Position numbers and translations under genes: made by a program | Shown here: one piece after another, positions 51,268 to 60,759 of the stretch | Position numbering within the stretch: the first letter of the stretch is position 1 | How the letters are laid out: every line of letters starts with the position of its first letter | Notes under the pieces: model-generated | What the model saw: the letters and a program-made list of their open reading frames with translations, nothing else | Databases searched by the model: none | What the model was told of the DNA's origin: nothing | DNA from: Sandaracinus amylolyticus | GTDB lineage: Bacteria; Myxococcota_A; Polyangia; Polyangiales; Sandaracinaceae | Length of the DNA stretch: 64,000 nucleotides | NCBI RefSeq assembly: GCF_021631985.1 | Contig: NZ_CP070225.1 | Span: 8,370,001 to 8,434,000 of the forward strand | Reading direction: 5' to 3'

Positions 51268-54200
51268 TCGGAGGTTTCCTCGCGAGGGGGACCGGCGAGC
51301 GGGAGCTCGACCGTGAACGTCGCGCCCTGATCGGGCTCGCTCTCCAGCGAGATGCACCCGCCGTGCGCCTCCACGATCACGCGCGTGATGAACAAGCCCA
51401 GTCCGAGGCCGCCGTAGTGGCGCGACGACACACCGCGCTGGAACGGCGCGAAGAGCCGCTCCTTCACCTCGCGCGGGATGCCGATGCCGCGGTCCCGCAC
51501 CTTGAGGACGGCGCGCTCGTCCTGGCGCTCGATCGTGACCTCGATCGGCTCGCCGCGACCGAACTTGATCGCGTTGGTCATCAGGTTCGTGACGACCTGC
51601 TCGATGCGCAGCGCGTCCCAGTGGCCGATCACCGGAGGCCCACCGACGTCGCTCGCCGCCGAGATCTGGAGCGAGCTGCCGGAGCGCGCGAGCTCGTCGC
51701 CGAGCAGTGTCGCGACCTCGCTCACCACGGTGTGGAGATCGACCTCGCCCAGTGTGAGCTGCAGGCGTCCTTCTCGGAACCGCGAGACGTCGAGCAGCAG
51801 CGTCACCAGCGAGGCCAGCCGGCGGATCTGCCGCTTGCTGACCGAGATCACGCGAAGCAGCGCGTCGGGCTCGACCATGCCCGAGAGCTGGAAGCGCAGC
51901 TCGAGGCTTTGCACCGCGAGCTGCAGGCTCGTGAGCGGCGTGCGCAGCTCGTGCGACGCGACCGAGAGGAACTCGTCGCGCATCCGGACCGCGGCCTCGG
52001 CGGCGGTGCGCGCGCGTTGCTCCTCGGCGAGCAGTCGATCGCGCTGCTCCTGCGCCTGCACCCGCTGCGTGACGTCGCGGAAGCTCCACACGCGCCCGAC
52101 GATCTCGCCGTTGAGGCGCTGGGGCTGCGAGTAGCGCTCGAACACGCGCCCGTCCTTGAAGCGGATCGTCTCGAGCCCGCTCGCGTCGGGGCTGCGATAG
52201 AGCTCGCGCACCCGCGCCATGAACTCCTCGGGCGACGCGAGCTGGTCGCGCACGTGCTGGAGCGCCCGGCGATCGTCGCGCGCCGTGAGGAGCTCCTCGG
52301 GCACCCGCCACATCGAGATGAAGCGCCGGTTGAAGCGCACGATGCGGCCCTCGGTGTCGACCACCAGGATGCCGTCGGCGGTGGACTCGAGCGCGGCCTC
52401 GACGAGCGACATCGAGCGCTGCAGCGCCTCGTGCGCGCGCTGGCGCGAGGTCACGTCGGTCGAGATGGTGCAGATCGCGGTGATCGCGCCGTTCTCGTCG
52501 CGCAGCGGGCAGCGCTCGGTGATGTACTGGTGCACGCCGTCGGCGTGGGGGATCACGTCGTCGGACTCGAGCACGCGATCCTCGCGCACCACCCGGCGAT
52601 CGAGCTCGCGCATCTGCTCCGCGACCGACTCCGCGAAGAGGTGCGCGTCGGTCTTGCCCACGACCTGCGCGGGCTCGAGCCCCACGAGCTCGGCGAAGCG
52701 ACGGTTCGCGAGCGTGAAGCGACCATCGAGGTCCTTCACGGTGATCAGCGCGGTCGAGTTGTCGAAGATCGCGTGCAGCAGCGCCTCGCGCTCCTGCAGG
52801 CGCGTCTCGGCGGCGCGCCGCTCCGCGTTCTCCTGGCGCAACCCCGAGTAGAGCCGCGCGTTCTCGAGCGAGACCGCGGCCTGCGAGGCGAGCACGTCGA
52901 GCACCGCGAGCTGCGACGCCGAGAACGCGCCGGGGACGAGATCGTTCTCGAGGTAGAGGATCGCGGTCGCGCGATCGTCGCGGAGGATCGGCAGGCACAA
53001 CACGCTGCGCCGCTGGCCCGCGGTGAAGTAGGGATCGAACGTGTAGCGGTGGGGGCCCGACGCATCGGCGATCATCACCGCCCGGCGCGTGCGCACCGCG
53101 GCGTCGCAGACCGAGAGCGGCAGGCTCGAGGCGCGGATCGGTCGATCGAGCTCGCCGAACGCGTTCGCGCCGTGCCCCCGCGCCGCCGCGAGGGCCAGGC
53201 CGTGCGCCGTGACGAGCGCGAGGCATCCGCGCTGCGCGCCCGCGCTCTCGACCGCGACCTCGAGCAGGCGCGCGTGGAGATCGGGCAGCAGCAGCGCGCC
53301 GGTGACCGCCTGCGACGCCTTGAGCACGCCCGAGACGTCGGGGCACTCGCGCATCCGCTCGTCGCGGCGCGCCAGCGCGGGCAGGGTGATCGCGAGCGCG
53401 TGCGCCTTCGCGCGCGCGCCCCAGAGCTCGTAGAGATCGTGCGCCTGCACGAGGTACGCGTCGGCGATCGTGTCGAGCCCGCGGCGACGGTGGAAGCGCG
53501 CGGCGACCTCGCACGAGATCGCCTCGACGTGGAGGATCCCCGCGGCGCGCGCGCCGCGCACCGCGTCCTCGTAGCCGCGCTCCGCGTCGAGCTCGCGGCC
53601 CTCGACCCGCGCGATCTCGGCCGCGATCAGCGCGGCGCGCGGACCGAACGTCTCGGCCTGACTGTCCGCGAGCGCCTCGAGCGCCTCGAGATCGTCGCGC
53701 ACCGCGACCGGCACCCGCGCCGCGCCGTCGCCCTCGTCGGGCTCGCGGTCGGTCGGGCTGTCGAGCACCGTGGTGTCGGCGAGCGCGGCGTAGAAGCGGC
53801 ACTCGGGCACCAGCAGGAACCCCAGCACCGCGCCGAGGCGCGCGCGGGCGCGCGCCGCCGCGATCGCCGCGCCCTCGTAGTCGCCGCGCAGGTAGCGCGC
53901 GACGAGCTCGTGGAACGTGCGGTGGAATTGGTCGGCGTCGCGCTCCGCCGCGACCAGCGGCTCGCGGGGCACGACCGCGGTGCCGCCGCGCACGAGATCG
54001 ATCATGCGGAGGCGGCTGCGCATCGACGTCACGACCGAGGGCGCGCCGCTGCGATCGGCGAGCTCGAGCGCCTCGTTCGCGTCGCCCGCGACCTCGTCGA
54101 GGGGATCGCCCGCGACCAGCCGGAAGTCCGCGATGTGCTTGGCGTGGAAGCTCGCGTAGGTGAGATCGCCGCTGATCGTCGCCGCGGCGAGCTCGCGTCG

Positions 54201-56963
54201 CATCAGCTCCACGCAGCGCCGCAGCGGGAGCTGCAGGTACGAGATCAGCGAGGTGAACCCGAAGGTCGCGCGCGCGCGGTGCAGCGCGTGCTCGGGCCGC
54301 TGGGCGAGGCGATACGTGCCCTCGGCGATCGAGAACGCATCCGCGTAGCGTCGCCGGCGCACCGCGAGACCGAGCGCGAACGCGGTGAACGCGCCGAGCG
54401 AGCTCGACGTCATGCCCTCGCGCAGCGCGATCTCGACGCCACGGCACGCCGCGAGCCACACGAGGTTCCAGTCGTGGTAGCTCGCGGGTGTGATCAGCGC
54501 GACGAGGAGCTCGGACGTCGCGCGTGCCTCGTCTCTCACCGGCGCGTCGCGCGCGAGCGAGAGGATCGCGAGCGTCGGGTCGGGGCCGAGCGTCTCGAGC
54601 AGCGCGTCGTACGCCGCGTCGACCTCGGCCTCCCTCGGGTGCTCGGGCAGGTCGACGTCGAGCGCGCGCAGGCCCTCGAGGCAGGTCGCGGTCGCCTCGC
54701 TCATCGCGCCCCGCACCAGGCGCGGCTCGGCGAGCAGCGTGTGGGCCGCCGCGAGATCGACGCGGGTGCGCGCGCGCTTGGTGAGCGCGACGCAGAGATC
54801 CTCGGACGCCGCCAGCTCGCCGATCAGGAAGCGCGAGCGCGCGAGCGAGAGCTGGAGCTCGAACGCGAGCGCGTAGCGCTGCTCCCAGGGATCCTCGCCG
54901 AGCAGCTCGATGCCCCGCACCAGGAACGCGATCGCGGCGCGCCCGTCGTTCGACGCACGCGCGGCGCGCCCGGCGAGCAGATCGAGGTACGCGGCCTGCG
55001 CGCGCTCCTCGGGATCGCGCAGCAGCGGGGCCGCGAGATCGAAGTGCCGCACGATCTCGAAGATGCGGGTGCCGACCTTGTCGGGCGGCGTCCGCGCGAG
55101 CAGCGCGCGACCGGTCTCGAGGTGCAGCGCGAGCCGCTCGGCGTGCGGCGTGAGCTCGTACGCGGTCTGGTGCACGCGATCGTGCAGGAAGCGCAGCTCG
55201 TCGCCGATGCGCGCGAGGAGGCGTGCCGAGATCGCCTCGGCGAGCTGCGCGAGCAGCTCGCTCTCCGAGCAACGCAGCACGATCGAGAGCGTCGCGAGAT
55301 CGGCCGAGGGACCGTGCACCGCGAAGCGCCGCAGCGCATCGCGGGTGCCCGGCGAGAGCGTCGCGATGCGCGAGGCGATGAGGTCCGCGACGTCGTCGGA
55401 GTACGGCTTGGCGCGGATCGCGTCGAGATTCCACTGCCAACCCTTCTTCGCGTCGTCGTAGCGGATCAGGTCCTCGGCGTAGAGCGAGTCGAGGAACTGC
55501 GCGACGAAGAGCGGGTTGCCGCCGGTGCGCTCGTGCACGCTCACCGCGAGCTCGCTGACCTCGTCGGGCCGGCGCCGCAGCACGTCCCCGATCCATCGCG
55601 CGACCGCGTCCTGCGAGAGCGGGCGCAGCGCGATCGCGACGGTGTCGACGCCGCGCTCGCGCAGCCGCGCGCCCATCGCCTCCACCGGGGTCGTGGGGCC
55701 TCGCTCGATCGTGCGGTACGCCGCGATGATCAACAGGTGGTGCGCCTCGAGCGCGGTCGCGACGTGCTCCAGGACCTTGAGCGTGCCGGCGTCGGCCCAA
55801 TGAAGATCGTCGAGGAACAGGACCAGGGGATGGGCCTCGGTGGCGAGCACGCCGAGATAGCGCGCGAGCGTCGTGAGGAAGCGACGCTCGGCCTCGCGCG
55901 CCGGCGCCTCGGCGGGCGGCGTGCGCTCGCCGAGCAGCTGCGCGAGGTCGGGCAACCGCGAGATCAACATCGGTGCGTGCAGTCCGAGCGCCTCGTCGAG
56001 CCGCGATCGCAGCTCGTCGTGGGTCCACGCGTTCGACTCGAGCGCTGCGGCGAGCAATCCGTCGAGCGCCTGGAACGCCGCGCGCAGCGGCTCGCGGTCC
56101 GATCCCGCGTCGCACTTGCCCGCGGCGAAGAGCGCGCCGTGCAGCATCGCGACGCGCCGCGCGCGATCGACGAGCGCGCTCTTGCCCGACCCGGTCGGTC
56201 CCGAGACGAGCACGACGCGCGGGCGGTCCTCGAGCGACGTGCGCTCGAGCGCGGCCGAGATGCGCTGCAGCTCGTCGTCGCGCCCGTGGAGCATCGCGGT
56301 CAGGCGCGGCAGCGGCGGGCGATCGGCGCGCCCCGGCTCGAACACCTCGACGACGCCGCGGGTGTGCCAGCTCTCGAGGCAGCGCATCAGATCGTGCTGC
56401 AGCCCCGACGCGCTCTGGTAGCGATCCTCGGGCGCCTTCGCGAGCAGGCGCAGCACGATGCGCGAGAGGGTCTCGGGCACCGCGGGCACCAGGACGTGCG
56501 GCGGAGGCGCGGGGATCGCGACGTGCGCGTGGATCCATCCCGGCAGATCCGCCGCCGAGAACGGACGACGTCCGGTGAGCAGCTCGAAGAGGATGATCCC
56601 CAGCGAGTAGAGATCGCTGCGCTGATCGATCTCGATCGCGAGCCGACCGGTCTGCTCGGGCGAGAGATACGGCCACTGGCGCGAGGGCCACGGGCGCCAC
56701 GCGACCGGCCCGCGATGGGGCGGCGGCGGGAAGGGCGTGCCGAGATCCACCACGTCGCCCGCGTGCACCCGCACGTCCTCGGCGTGCAGGCGCAGGTGCA
56801 TCACGCCGCGCGCGTGCAGCGCGTCGAGCGCGTCGGCGAGCTTCACCGCGAGCGTCAGGAAACGTCCGAGATCGATGCGCGAAGCCGCGATGCGGGCGAG
56901 CGACACGTCCTTCGCCTCGCGGGCGACCACGACGCGTCCGGGCTGGGTGCTGCTGTCCAGCAA
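51264..56963 (-). CDS. Giant sensor: pseudokinase - ATPase - GAF - PAS - histidine kinase
   Basis: 1,899 residues from TTG 56963, preceded by GAGGGGGA. The N-terminus is a Ser/Thr-kinase-like C-lobe (LADALDALHARGVMHLRLH; SDLYSLGIILFELLTGRRPF), but HRD reads HLR, DFG reads DLG and the N-lobe is missing, so a pseudokinase. An AAA-16 ATPase follows, with Walker A GPTGSGKS (255-262) and LVLFLDDLHWAD (about 380-391). Then come a long helical region, GAF (about 1225-1390), two PAS domains (about 1391-1495, 1511-1628), HELRTPLTSLQL (phosphoacceptor His, about 1670) and HATPase (NLMTNAIKFG, GIGIPREVKERLF, GLGLGLFITR). This fusion type is common in myxobacteria and cyanobacteria. Confidence 0.85.
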   Translation of the reverse strand: MLDSSTQPGRVVVAREAKDVSLARIAASRIDLGRFLTLAVKLADALDALHARGVMHLRLHAEDVRVHAGDVVDLGTPFPPPPHRGPVAWRPWPSRQWPYLSPEQTGRLAIEIDQRSDLYSLGIILFELLTGRRPFSAADLPGWIHAHVAIPAPPPHVLVPAVPETLSRIVLRLLAKAPEDRYQSASGLQHDLMRCLESWHTRGVVEVFEPGRADRPPLPRLTAMLHGRDDELQRISAALERTSLEDRPRVVLVSGPTGSGKSALVDRARRVAMLHGALFAAGKCDAGSDREPLRAAFQALDGLLAAALESNAWTHDELRSRLDEALGLHAPMLISRLPDLAQLLGERTPPAEAPAREAERRFLTTLARYLGVLATEAHPLVLFLDDLHWADAGTLKVLEHVATALEAHHLLIIAAYRTIERGPTTPVEAMGARLRERGVDTVAIALRPLSQDAVARWIGDVLRRRPDEVSELAVSVHERTGGNPLFVAQFLDSLYAEDLIRYDDAKKGWQWNLDAIRAKPYSDDVADLIASRIATLSPGTRDALRRFAVHGPSADLATLSIVLRCSESELLAQLAEAISARLLARIGDELRFLHDRVHQTAYELTPHAERLALHLETGRALLARTPPDKVGTRIFEIVRHFDLAAPLLRDPEERAQAAYLDLLAGRAARASNDGRAAIAFLVRGIELLGEDPWEQRYALAFELQLSLARSRFLIGELAASEDLCVALTKRARTRVDLAAAHTLLAEPRLVRGAMSEATATCLEGLRALDVDLPEHPREAEVDAAYDALLETLGPDPTLAILSLARDAPVRDEARATSELLVALITPASYHDWNLVWLAACRGVEIALREGMTSSSLGAFTAFALGLAVRRRRYADAFSIAEGTYRLAQRPEHALHRARATFGFTSLISYLQLPLRRCVELMRRELAAATISGDLTYASFHAKHIADFRLVAGDPLDEVAGDANEALELADRSGAPSVVTSMRSRLRMIDLVRGGTAVVPREPLVAAERDADQFHRTFHELVARYLRGDYEGAAIAAARARARLGAVLGFLLVPECRFYAALADTTVLDSPTDREPDEGDGAARVPVAVRDDLEALEALADSQAETFGPRAALIAAEIARVEGRELDAERGYEDAVRGARAAGILHVEAISCEVAARFHRRRGLDTIADAYLVQAHDLYELWGARAKAHALAITLPALARRDERMRECPDVSGVLKASQAVTGALLLPDLHARLLEVAVESAGAQRGCLALVTAHGLALAAARGHGANAFGELDRPIRASSLPLSVCDAAVRTRRAVMIADASGPHRYTFDPYFTAGQRRSVLCLPILRDDRATAILYLENDLVPGAFSASQLAVLDVLASQAAVSLENARLYSGLRQENAERRAAETRLQEREALLHAIFDNSTALITVKDLDGRFTLANRRFAELVGLEPAQVVGKTDAHLFAESVAEQMRELDRRVVREDRVLESDDVIPHADGVHQYITERCPLRDENGAITAICTISTDVTSRQRAHEALQRSMSLVEAALESTADGILVVDTEGRIVRFNRRFISMWRVPEELLTARDDRRALQHVRDQLASPEEFMARVRELYRSPDASGLETIRFKDGRVFERYSQPQRLNGEIVGRVWSFRDVTQRVQAQEQRDRLLAEEQRARTAAEAAVRMRDEFLSVASHELRTPLTSLQLAVQSLELRFQLSGMVEPDALLRVISVSKRQIRRLASLVTLLLDVSRFREGRLQLTLGEVDLHTVVSEVATLLGDELARSGSSLQISAASDVGGPPVIGHWDALRIEQVVTNLMTNAIKFGRGEPIEVTIERQDERAVLKVRDRGIGIPREVKERLFAPFQRGVSSRHYGGLGLGLFITRVIVEAHGGCISLESEPDQGATFTVELPLAGPPREETSE

Positions 56964-57132
56964 ATGCGGCTCCCCCTCGCCGTGGATGGATCTGCCGTGG
57001 TGACTGAGCTGCGCGCGTCGACGTCGCTGCGTTCACAAGCAGCGCCTCAGCGGGCACGTAGGGACGGGGTCCACACAGGCAACGCCGCGCGCCACGGACC
57101 GCGACGCCCGCGCGGCGGTACCATCGCTGGCC

Positions 57133-58752
57133 ATGCGGACGGGGAGTTGGGGCGTGCTCGCGCTGGTGCTCGTGCTCTCGGCGTGTGGCGACGACGATGG
57201 AGACGCCCGCGACGCATCGTTGCCGCGGGTCGACGCGCAGCTCCCACCGCCTCCGCCCGCGACCTGCGATGCGAGCGGTGGCAGCGACACCGTCGCGGCG
57301 CCCGAGCTCGTGGTGTCGCTCTCCGATCGCTGGCACGAGGGCTGGCTCGCCTCGCCCGCGATCGACGATCTCGACGGCGACGGAGAGAACGAGATCGTGG
57401 TCGCGCGGAGCGGTCGCGTGCTCGCGTTCCACCTCGACGGATCGATCGTCCTCTCGTTCGACGTCGATGGGCGGGTGTGGGCCTCGCCGATCGTCGCCGA
57501 CGTGGTGCCCGAGCACGAAGGGCTCGAGATCGCGTTCGCGGAGCGCGCGCGCATCCACGTGATCGGGAGCGACGGCGACGAGCTCGCGGGCTGGCCCTTC
57601 GAGTGGCGCGACGAGCTGCGCTCGCTCGGCGCGACCGATCTCGATCGCGACGGACGCCTCGAGCTCGTCGCGGTCACCACGAGCCCGCTCGAGGGCGGCG
57701 GCCAGCGCGACATCGTGATCGCGGTGAACGACGACGCGTCGATCGTGCCCGGCTTCCCGCCCAACACGACCGGCGCCGCGGGCTGCGACGACGCGTGTTA
57801 CGTGACCGGCGGCTACGATCAGAACCTCGCGCTCGGCGACGTGACCGGCGACGACGTGCCCGAGATCTTCGCGACCCAGGACAACGCGTACCTCTCGCTG
57901 CACGACGCGACGGGACGCGCCTTCGACTGCGCGCCGATCTTCGAGGACCGCACGAAGCTCCACGGGGTGCGCTTCCTCCACGACTACGCCGAGGCCCAGC
58001 AGGGCTACGCCGACGCGGAGGACACCGCGGACCAGGCGCACTTCACCAACAGCGCGCCGGCGATCGTCGACGTCGACGGAGACGGAACCCGCGAGCTCGT
58101 GGTGCTCGGCAGCGTGCAGAACGCGGCGCAGGACGATCGACTGCGCGGCGTCGCGCTGTGGGTCGTTCGTCCCGATGGGACGCGCCCCGACGCGTGGGTC
58201 GCGCCCTTCCACGCGCCCGGGTATCTCGCGGGGCTCTGGGACTTCGAGGGCGAGAACATCGTGGGCGCGACGAACCAGGTCTCGGTCGCGGATCTCTTCC
58301 CCGATCGTGCGGGCCCGGAATTCGTGTTCGCGGGCTTCGACGGTCGCATCCACTGCGTCGACGCGCGCGCCCAGGAGGTCTGGCAGGCCGAGTACACGAC
58401 GAGCGATCGTGTGCTCACCGCGGGCGTCGTGATCGCGGATCTCTCGGGTGATGGATCCCCGGAGATCGTCTTCGCCACGTACTCGCCCGACGCGGATCGA
58501 TCGCACCTCGTCGTGCTCGCCGCGAACGGCCGCGAGCTCCACCGCATCGCGCTGCCCGATCGCGGCGCGATGAGCGTGCCGACCATCGCCGACGTCGATC
58601 GCGACGGCGATCTCGAGATCGTCGTCGCGACGAAGGGCGGCGAGGATCACGCGCCGCACGCGCTCGTCTACACCGTCGCGGGCTCGGGCACCGCGTGCCT
58701 GCCCTGGCCCACCGGCCGTCGCACCGCGCTGCGCGACGGCCTGGTGCCCTGA
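57133..58752 (+). CDS. FG-GAP/VCBS-repeat lipoprotein
   Basis: 539 residues. The lipobox LVLSAC ends a signal peptide; a Pro/Asp linker follows. The rest is a beta-propeller of FG-GAP-like blades with Ca-binding DxDxDG loops: DDLDGDGENEIVVA, TDLDRDGRLELVAV, VDVDGDGTRELVVL, ADVDRDGDLEIVVA. Such integrin-like propellers usually mediate binding at the cell surface. ATG 57133; monocistronic. Confidence 0.85.
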   Translation: MRTGSWGVLALVLVLSACGDDDGDARDASLPRVDAQLPPPPPATCDASGGSDTVAAPELVVSLSDRWHEGWLASPAIDDLDGDGENEIVVARSGRVLAFHLDGSIVLSFDVDGRVWASPIVADVVPEHEGLEIAFAERARIHVIGSDGDELAGWPFEWRDELRSLGATDLDRDGRLELVAVTTSPLEGGGQRDIVIAVNDDASIVPGFPPNTTGAAGCDDACYVTGGYDQNLALGDVTGDDVPEIFATQDNAYLSLHDATGRAFDCAPIFEDRTKLHGVRFLHDYAEAQQGYADAEDTADQAHFTNSAPAIVDVDGDGTRELVVLGSVQNAAQDDRLRGVALWVVRPDGTRPDAWVAPFHAPGYLAGLWDFEGENIVGATNQVSVADLFPDRAGPEFVFAGFDGRIHCVDARAQEVWQAEYTTSDRVLTAGVVIADLSGDGSPEIVFATYSPDADRSHLVVLAANGRELHRIALPDRGAMSVPTIADVDRDGDLEIVVATKGGEDHAPHALVYTVAGSGTACLPWPTGRRTALRDGLVP

Positions 58753-58776
58753 GTCGGTGCGAGCGCTCCGGCTGGG

Positions 58777-59142
58777 CTACGGCGGCAGACAGATCAGCTC
58801 GCTCGCGCCTCCTGCGGTCGGGGTGCAGAGGAAGTTGCTCGGGCAGTCGAAGTCGTCGAAGCAGCGCTCGAAGCACACGAACGCCGAGCCCGAGAGCGAG
58901 AGGCACGCGCCGACGGTCCCGCGGATGTCGCGGGGACAGTCGAGGTCGCTGCCGCAGTTGTTGGTGCAGATGCCCGCGGTCGAGCTCGCGGTGGAGATGA
59001 TCGAGCAGCCGTCGGTCTCGGTGGTGCAGTCGCTCGAGTCGATGCACAGGTCGTAGGGACGCGCGCCGTCGTCACCACATCCTGGCAGCACCGCGCCGGC
59101 GACCAGGATCGCGCCGATCAGAGTCATCCAAGTGCGTGTCAT
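58777..59142 (-). CDS. Small Cys-rich lipoprotein
   Basis: 121 residues. The lipobox VLPGC follows the signal LIGAILVAGA. About 12 Cys are spaced as CIDSSDC, CTNNCGSDLDCP, CFERCFDDFDCPSNFLC, resembling the EGF/Dickkopf-like module of the lipoprotein at 18564. Function unknown. Convergent with the FG-GAP gene. Confidence 0.68.
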   Translation of the reverse strand: MTRTWMTLIGAILVAGAVLPGCGDDGARPYDLCIDSSDCTTETDGCSIISTASSTAGICTNNCGSDLDCPRDIRGTVGACLSLSGSAFVCFERCFDDFDCPSNFLCTPTAGGASELICLPP

Positions 59143-59425
59143 GGGCTCCTCGTCGGCGCGCGCACGGCGCTCGACGCCTCACCACGTGGGCGCGCGTACG
59201 CGTCTCGCAAACCCCCTCGTGGCGATCGGCGCCACACTTGCGCTGCGCACGTCTCCACCTCAGGTTGTCCGCCTCCGGGCGCGCAGGGGCGCCCGACCCG
59301 CCGCAAGCCTCCGCACCCTGCTGCACGCACACGCTCGACGATCTCTTCGTCCGCCGTGTCCTCGGGCCCGCATCGGCGCGGGAAGGGCCCATCGCTCGCC
59401 CCCTGAACGGGGCGCGGAGGAGACG
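59143..59425. other. Divergent intergenic region, no identifiable element
   Basis: 283 bp between divergent genes. I saw no promoter, repeat or RNA gene; only short GC-rich inverted segments such as GGGCCC palindromes. Confidence 0.4.
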
Positions 59426-59950
59426 ATGACGGATCCGATCGACGACCTGAAGCATCGCGCGCGTTTGCTCCACCGAGCCGCGCAGGCGAAGGACCCCACC
59501 GCGCTCGCGCGTCTGCGCGCGCTCGCGACGCTGCGCGATCTCGACGACGAGACCCTCGCGCGCACCGTGCGTCGCGCCCACGCGCTGGCGGTGATCGCGG
59601 AGGAGCTCGGCTTCCGCAGCTGGGCCCACGTGGTGGCGGTGATCCGCGGTGACGACGACGAGCGCGATCGCGGCACCTGGCTCTATCCGCGCGAGTGCGG
59701 CGGTCACTTCAACGTGTGGAGCGCGTCGTACGACGAGGCGCGCACCATCCGCGCCGAGCACGGCGGGTTCCTGCTGCCGTACCGCCATCACTTCGTGATC
59801 GTCGACGAGGCGTACATCGAGACCGCGGGGCTCGATCCGAAGCGCGAGGAGTGGACGAGGATCGGGCGAGACTGGGTACAGCCCGGGGATCGCGAGGCGT
59901 ACGGGCGGTTGGTGATCGAGCTCGTGAGAGCGAGGCTCGACGCGGCCTGA
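59426..59950 (+). CDS. Hypothetical protein with ankyrin-leader-like N-terminus
   Basis: 174 residues from ATG 59426, preceded by CGGAGGAG. The first 65 residues (LKHRARLLHRAAQAKDPTAL, HALAVIAEELGFRSWAHV) resemble the helical leader that precedes ankyrin repeats in many bacterial proteins, but no ankyrin repeats follow. The C-terminal part (GGHFNVWSASYDEARTIRAE; PYRHHFVIVDEAYIE) is not recognised. It stands alone on the plus strand. Confidence 0.6.
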   Translation: MTDPIDDLKHRARLLHRAAQAKDPTALARLRALATLRDLDDETLARTVRRAHALAVIAEELGFRSWAHVVAVIRGDDDERDRGTWLYPRECGGHFNVWSASYDEARTIRAEHGGFLLPYRHHFVIVDEAYIETAGLDPKREEWTRIGRDWVQPGDREAYGRLVIELVRARLDAA

Positions 59951-60080
59951 GGGGGGAAACGGCCGTTCACGTCGCCGTCGCCGTTCACGACCACGTTCAC
60001 GTGGCGCGTGCTCGACGACGGCCGCGCCCACGTCCGCGAGCGCTCCCGGCCACCCCCGTCGAGGCCTCCCCCGCGCGGCC

Positions 60081-60749
60081 TCAGGGCAGTCGCAACCGAT
60101 ACGCCCGAGATCCGTCGTTCCGCAGCGAAGGCTCCACCCGAACGCGCACCTTGCCGCGAGTCACCTCGACCTGATCGCCATCCTCGAGAGGCACCGGGCT
60201 CGTCATCACGTAGAGCGCCACGTCGCACACCGTCTCGAGCACTTCTTCGCCGTCGCGCTTGCTGCCCGCGACCTCGACCTCGTTCGCCCCGAAGTCGCGC
60301 GCTCCGCGCGTCCGCAGCGTGCGCGACCCGTCGGTCGTCTCGGTCCCTTCGAACGCCAGCCACAAGAAGAGCGGCAGATCGTCCTTCGACGCGTCCTCGG
60401 CCTGCGCCATCCACTGCGCCGGCTCGTGCACCAGCGTCGTCGCGTCCCAGAGCACTGCCACGCATCCCGGCTTCGTCGCGAGCGCGGTCACCGCCTTCGT
60501 CACCGCGAGGGCGCGCTCGACCGGCGAGCCCACCTCCGCCGCCAGCGCGACCTCGAGCACGCCGTGGTGCTTCGCGATCTCCGCGCGCGCTTCGGGCCAG
60601 TACCACGCGCTCGCGATCGCCCGCTCCAGCGTCGCCTCGTCGATGCGCTCCTCGCGCGCCGTCACCCGCACGCCCGGCGGCGAGCCGCCGTTCGGCTTCG
60701 GCGCCGACTCGAAGAGCACCCGGGCGGTGAACGTCACTGCACTGCTCAC
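60081..60749 (-). CDS. DUF4261-like protein
   Basis: 222 residues from GTG 60749. LAVTKAVTALATKPGCVAVL, LWDATTLVHEPAQWM and DLPLFLWLAFEG fit the DUF4261 pattern of a small alpha/beta protein. The C-terminal PLEDGDQVEVTRGKVRVRVE is a beta domain. Function unknown. It starts 10 bp downstream of the aldehyde dehydrogenase stop on the same strand. Confidence 0.6.
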   Translation of the reverse strand: MSSAVTFTARVLFESAPKPNGGSPPGVRVTAREERIDEATLERAIASAWYWPEARAEIAKHHGVLEVALAAEVGSPVERALAVTKAVTALATKPGCVAVLWDATTLVHEPAQWMAQAEDASKDDLPLFLWLAFEGTETTDGSRTLRTRGARDFGANEVEVAGSKRDGEEVLETVCDVALYVMTSPVPLEDGDQVEVTRGKVRVRVEPSLRNDGSRAYRLRLP

Positions 60750-60759
60750 GGCCTGCCTC

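Noticed and set aside
50763-58451. Very long open frames (over 2,500 codons) on both strands over the hybrid kinase
   Set aside because: They are byproducts of the GC-rich codon bias; their translations are Arg/Ala-rich without domains, whereas the minus-strand frame 51264-56963 has clear domain motifs.
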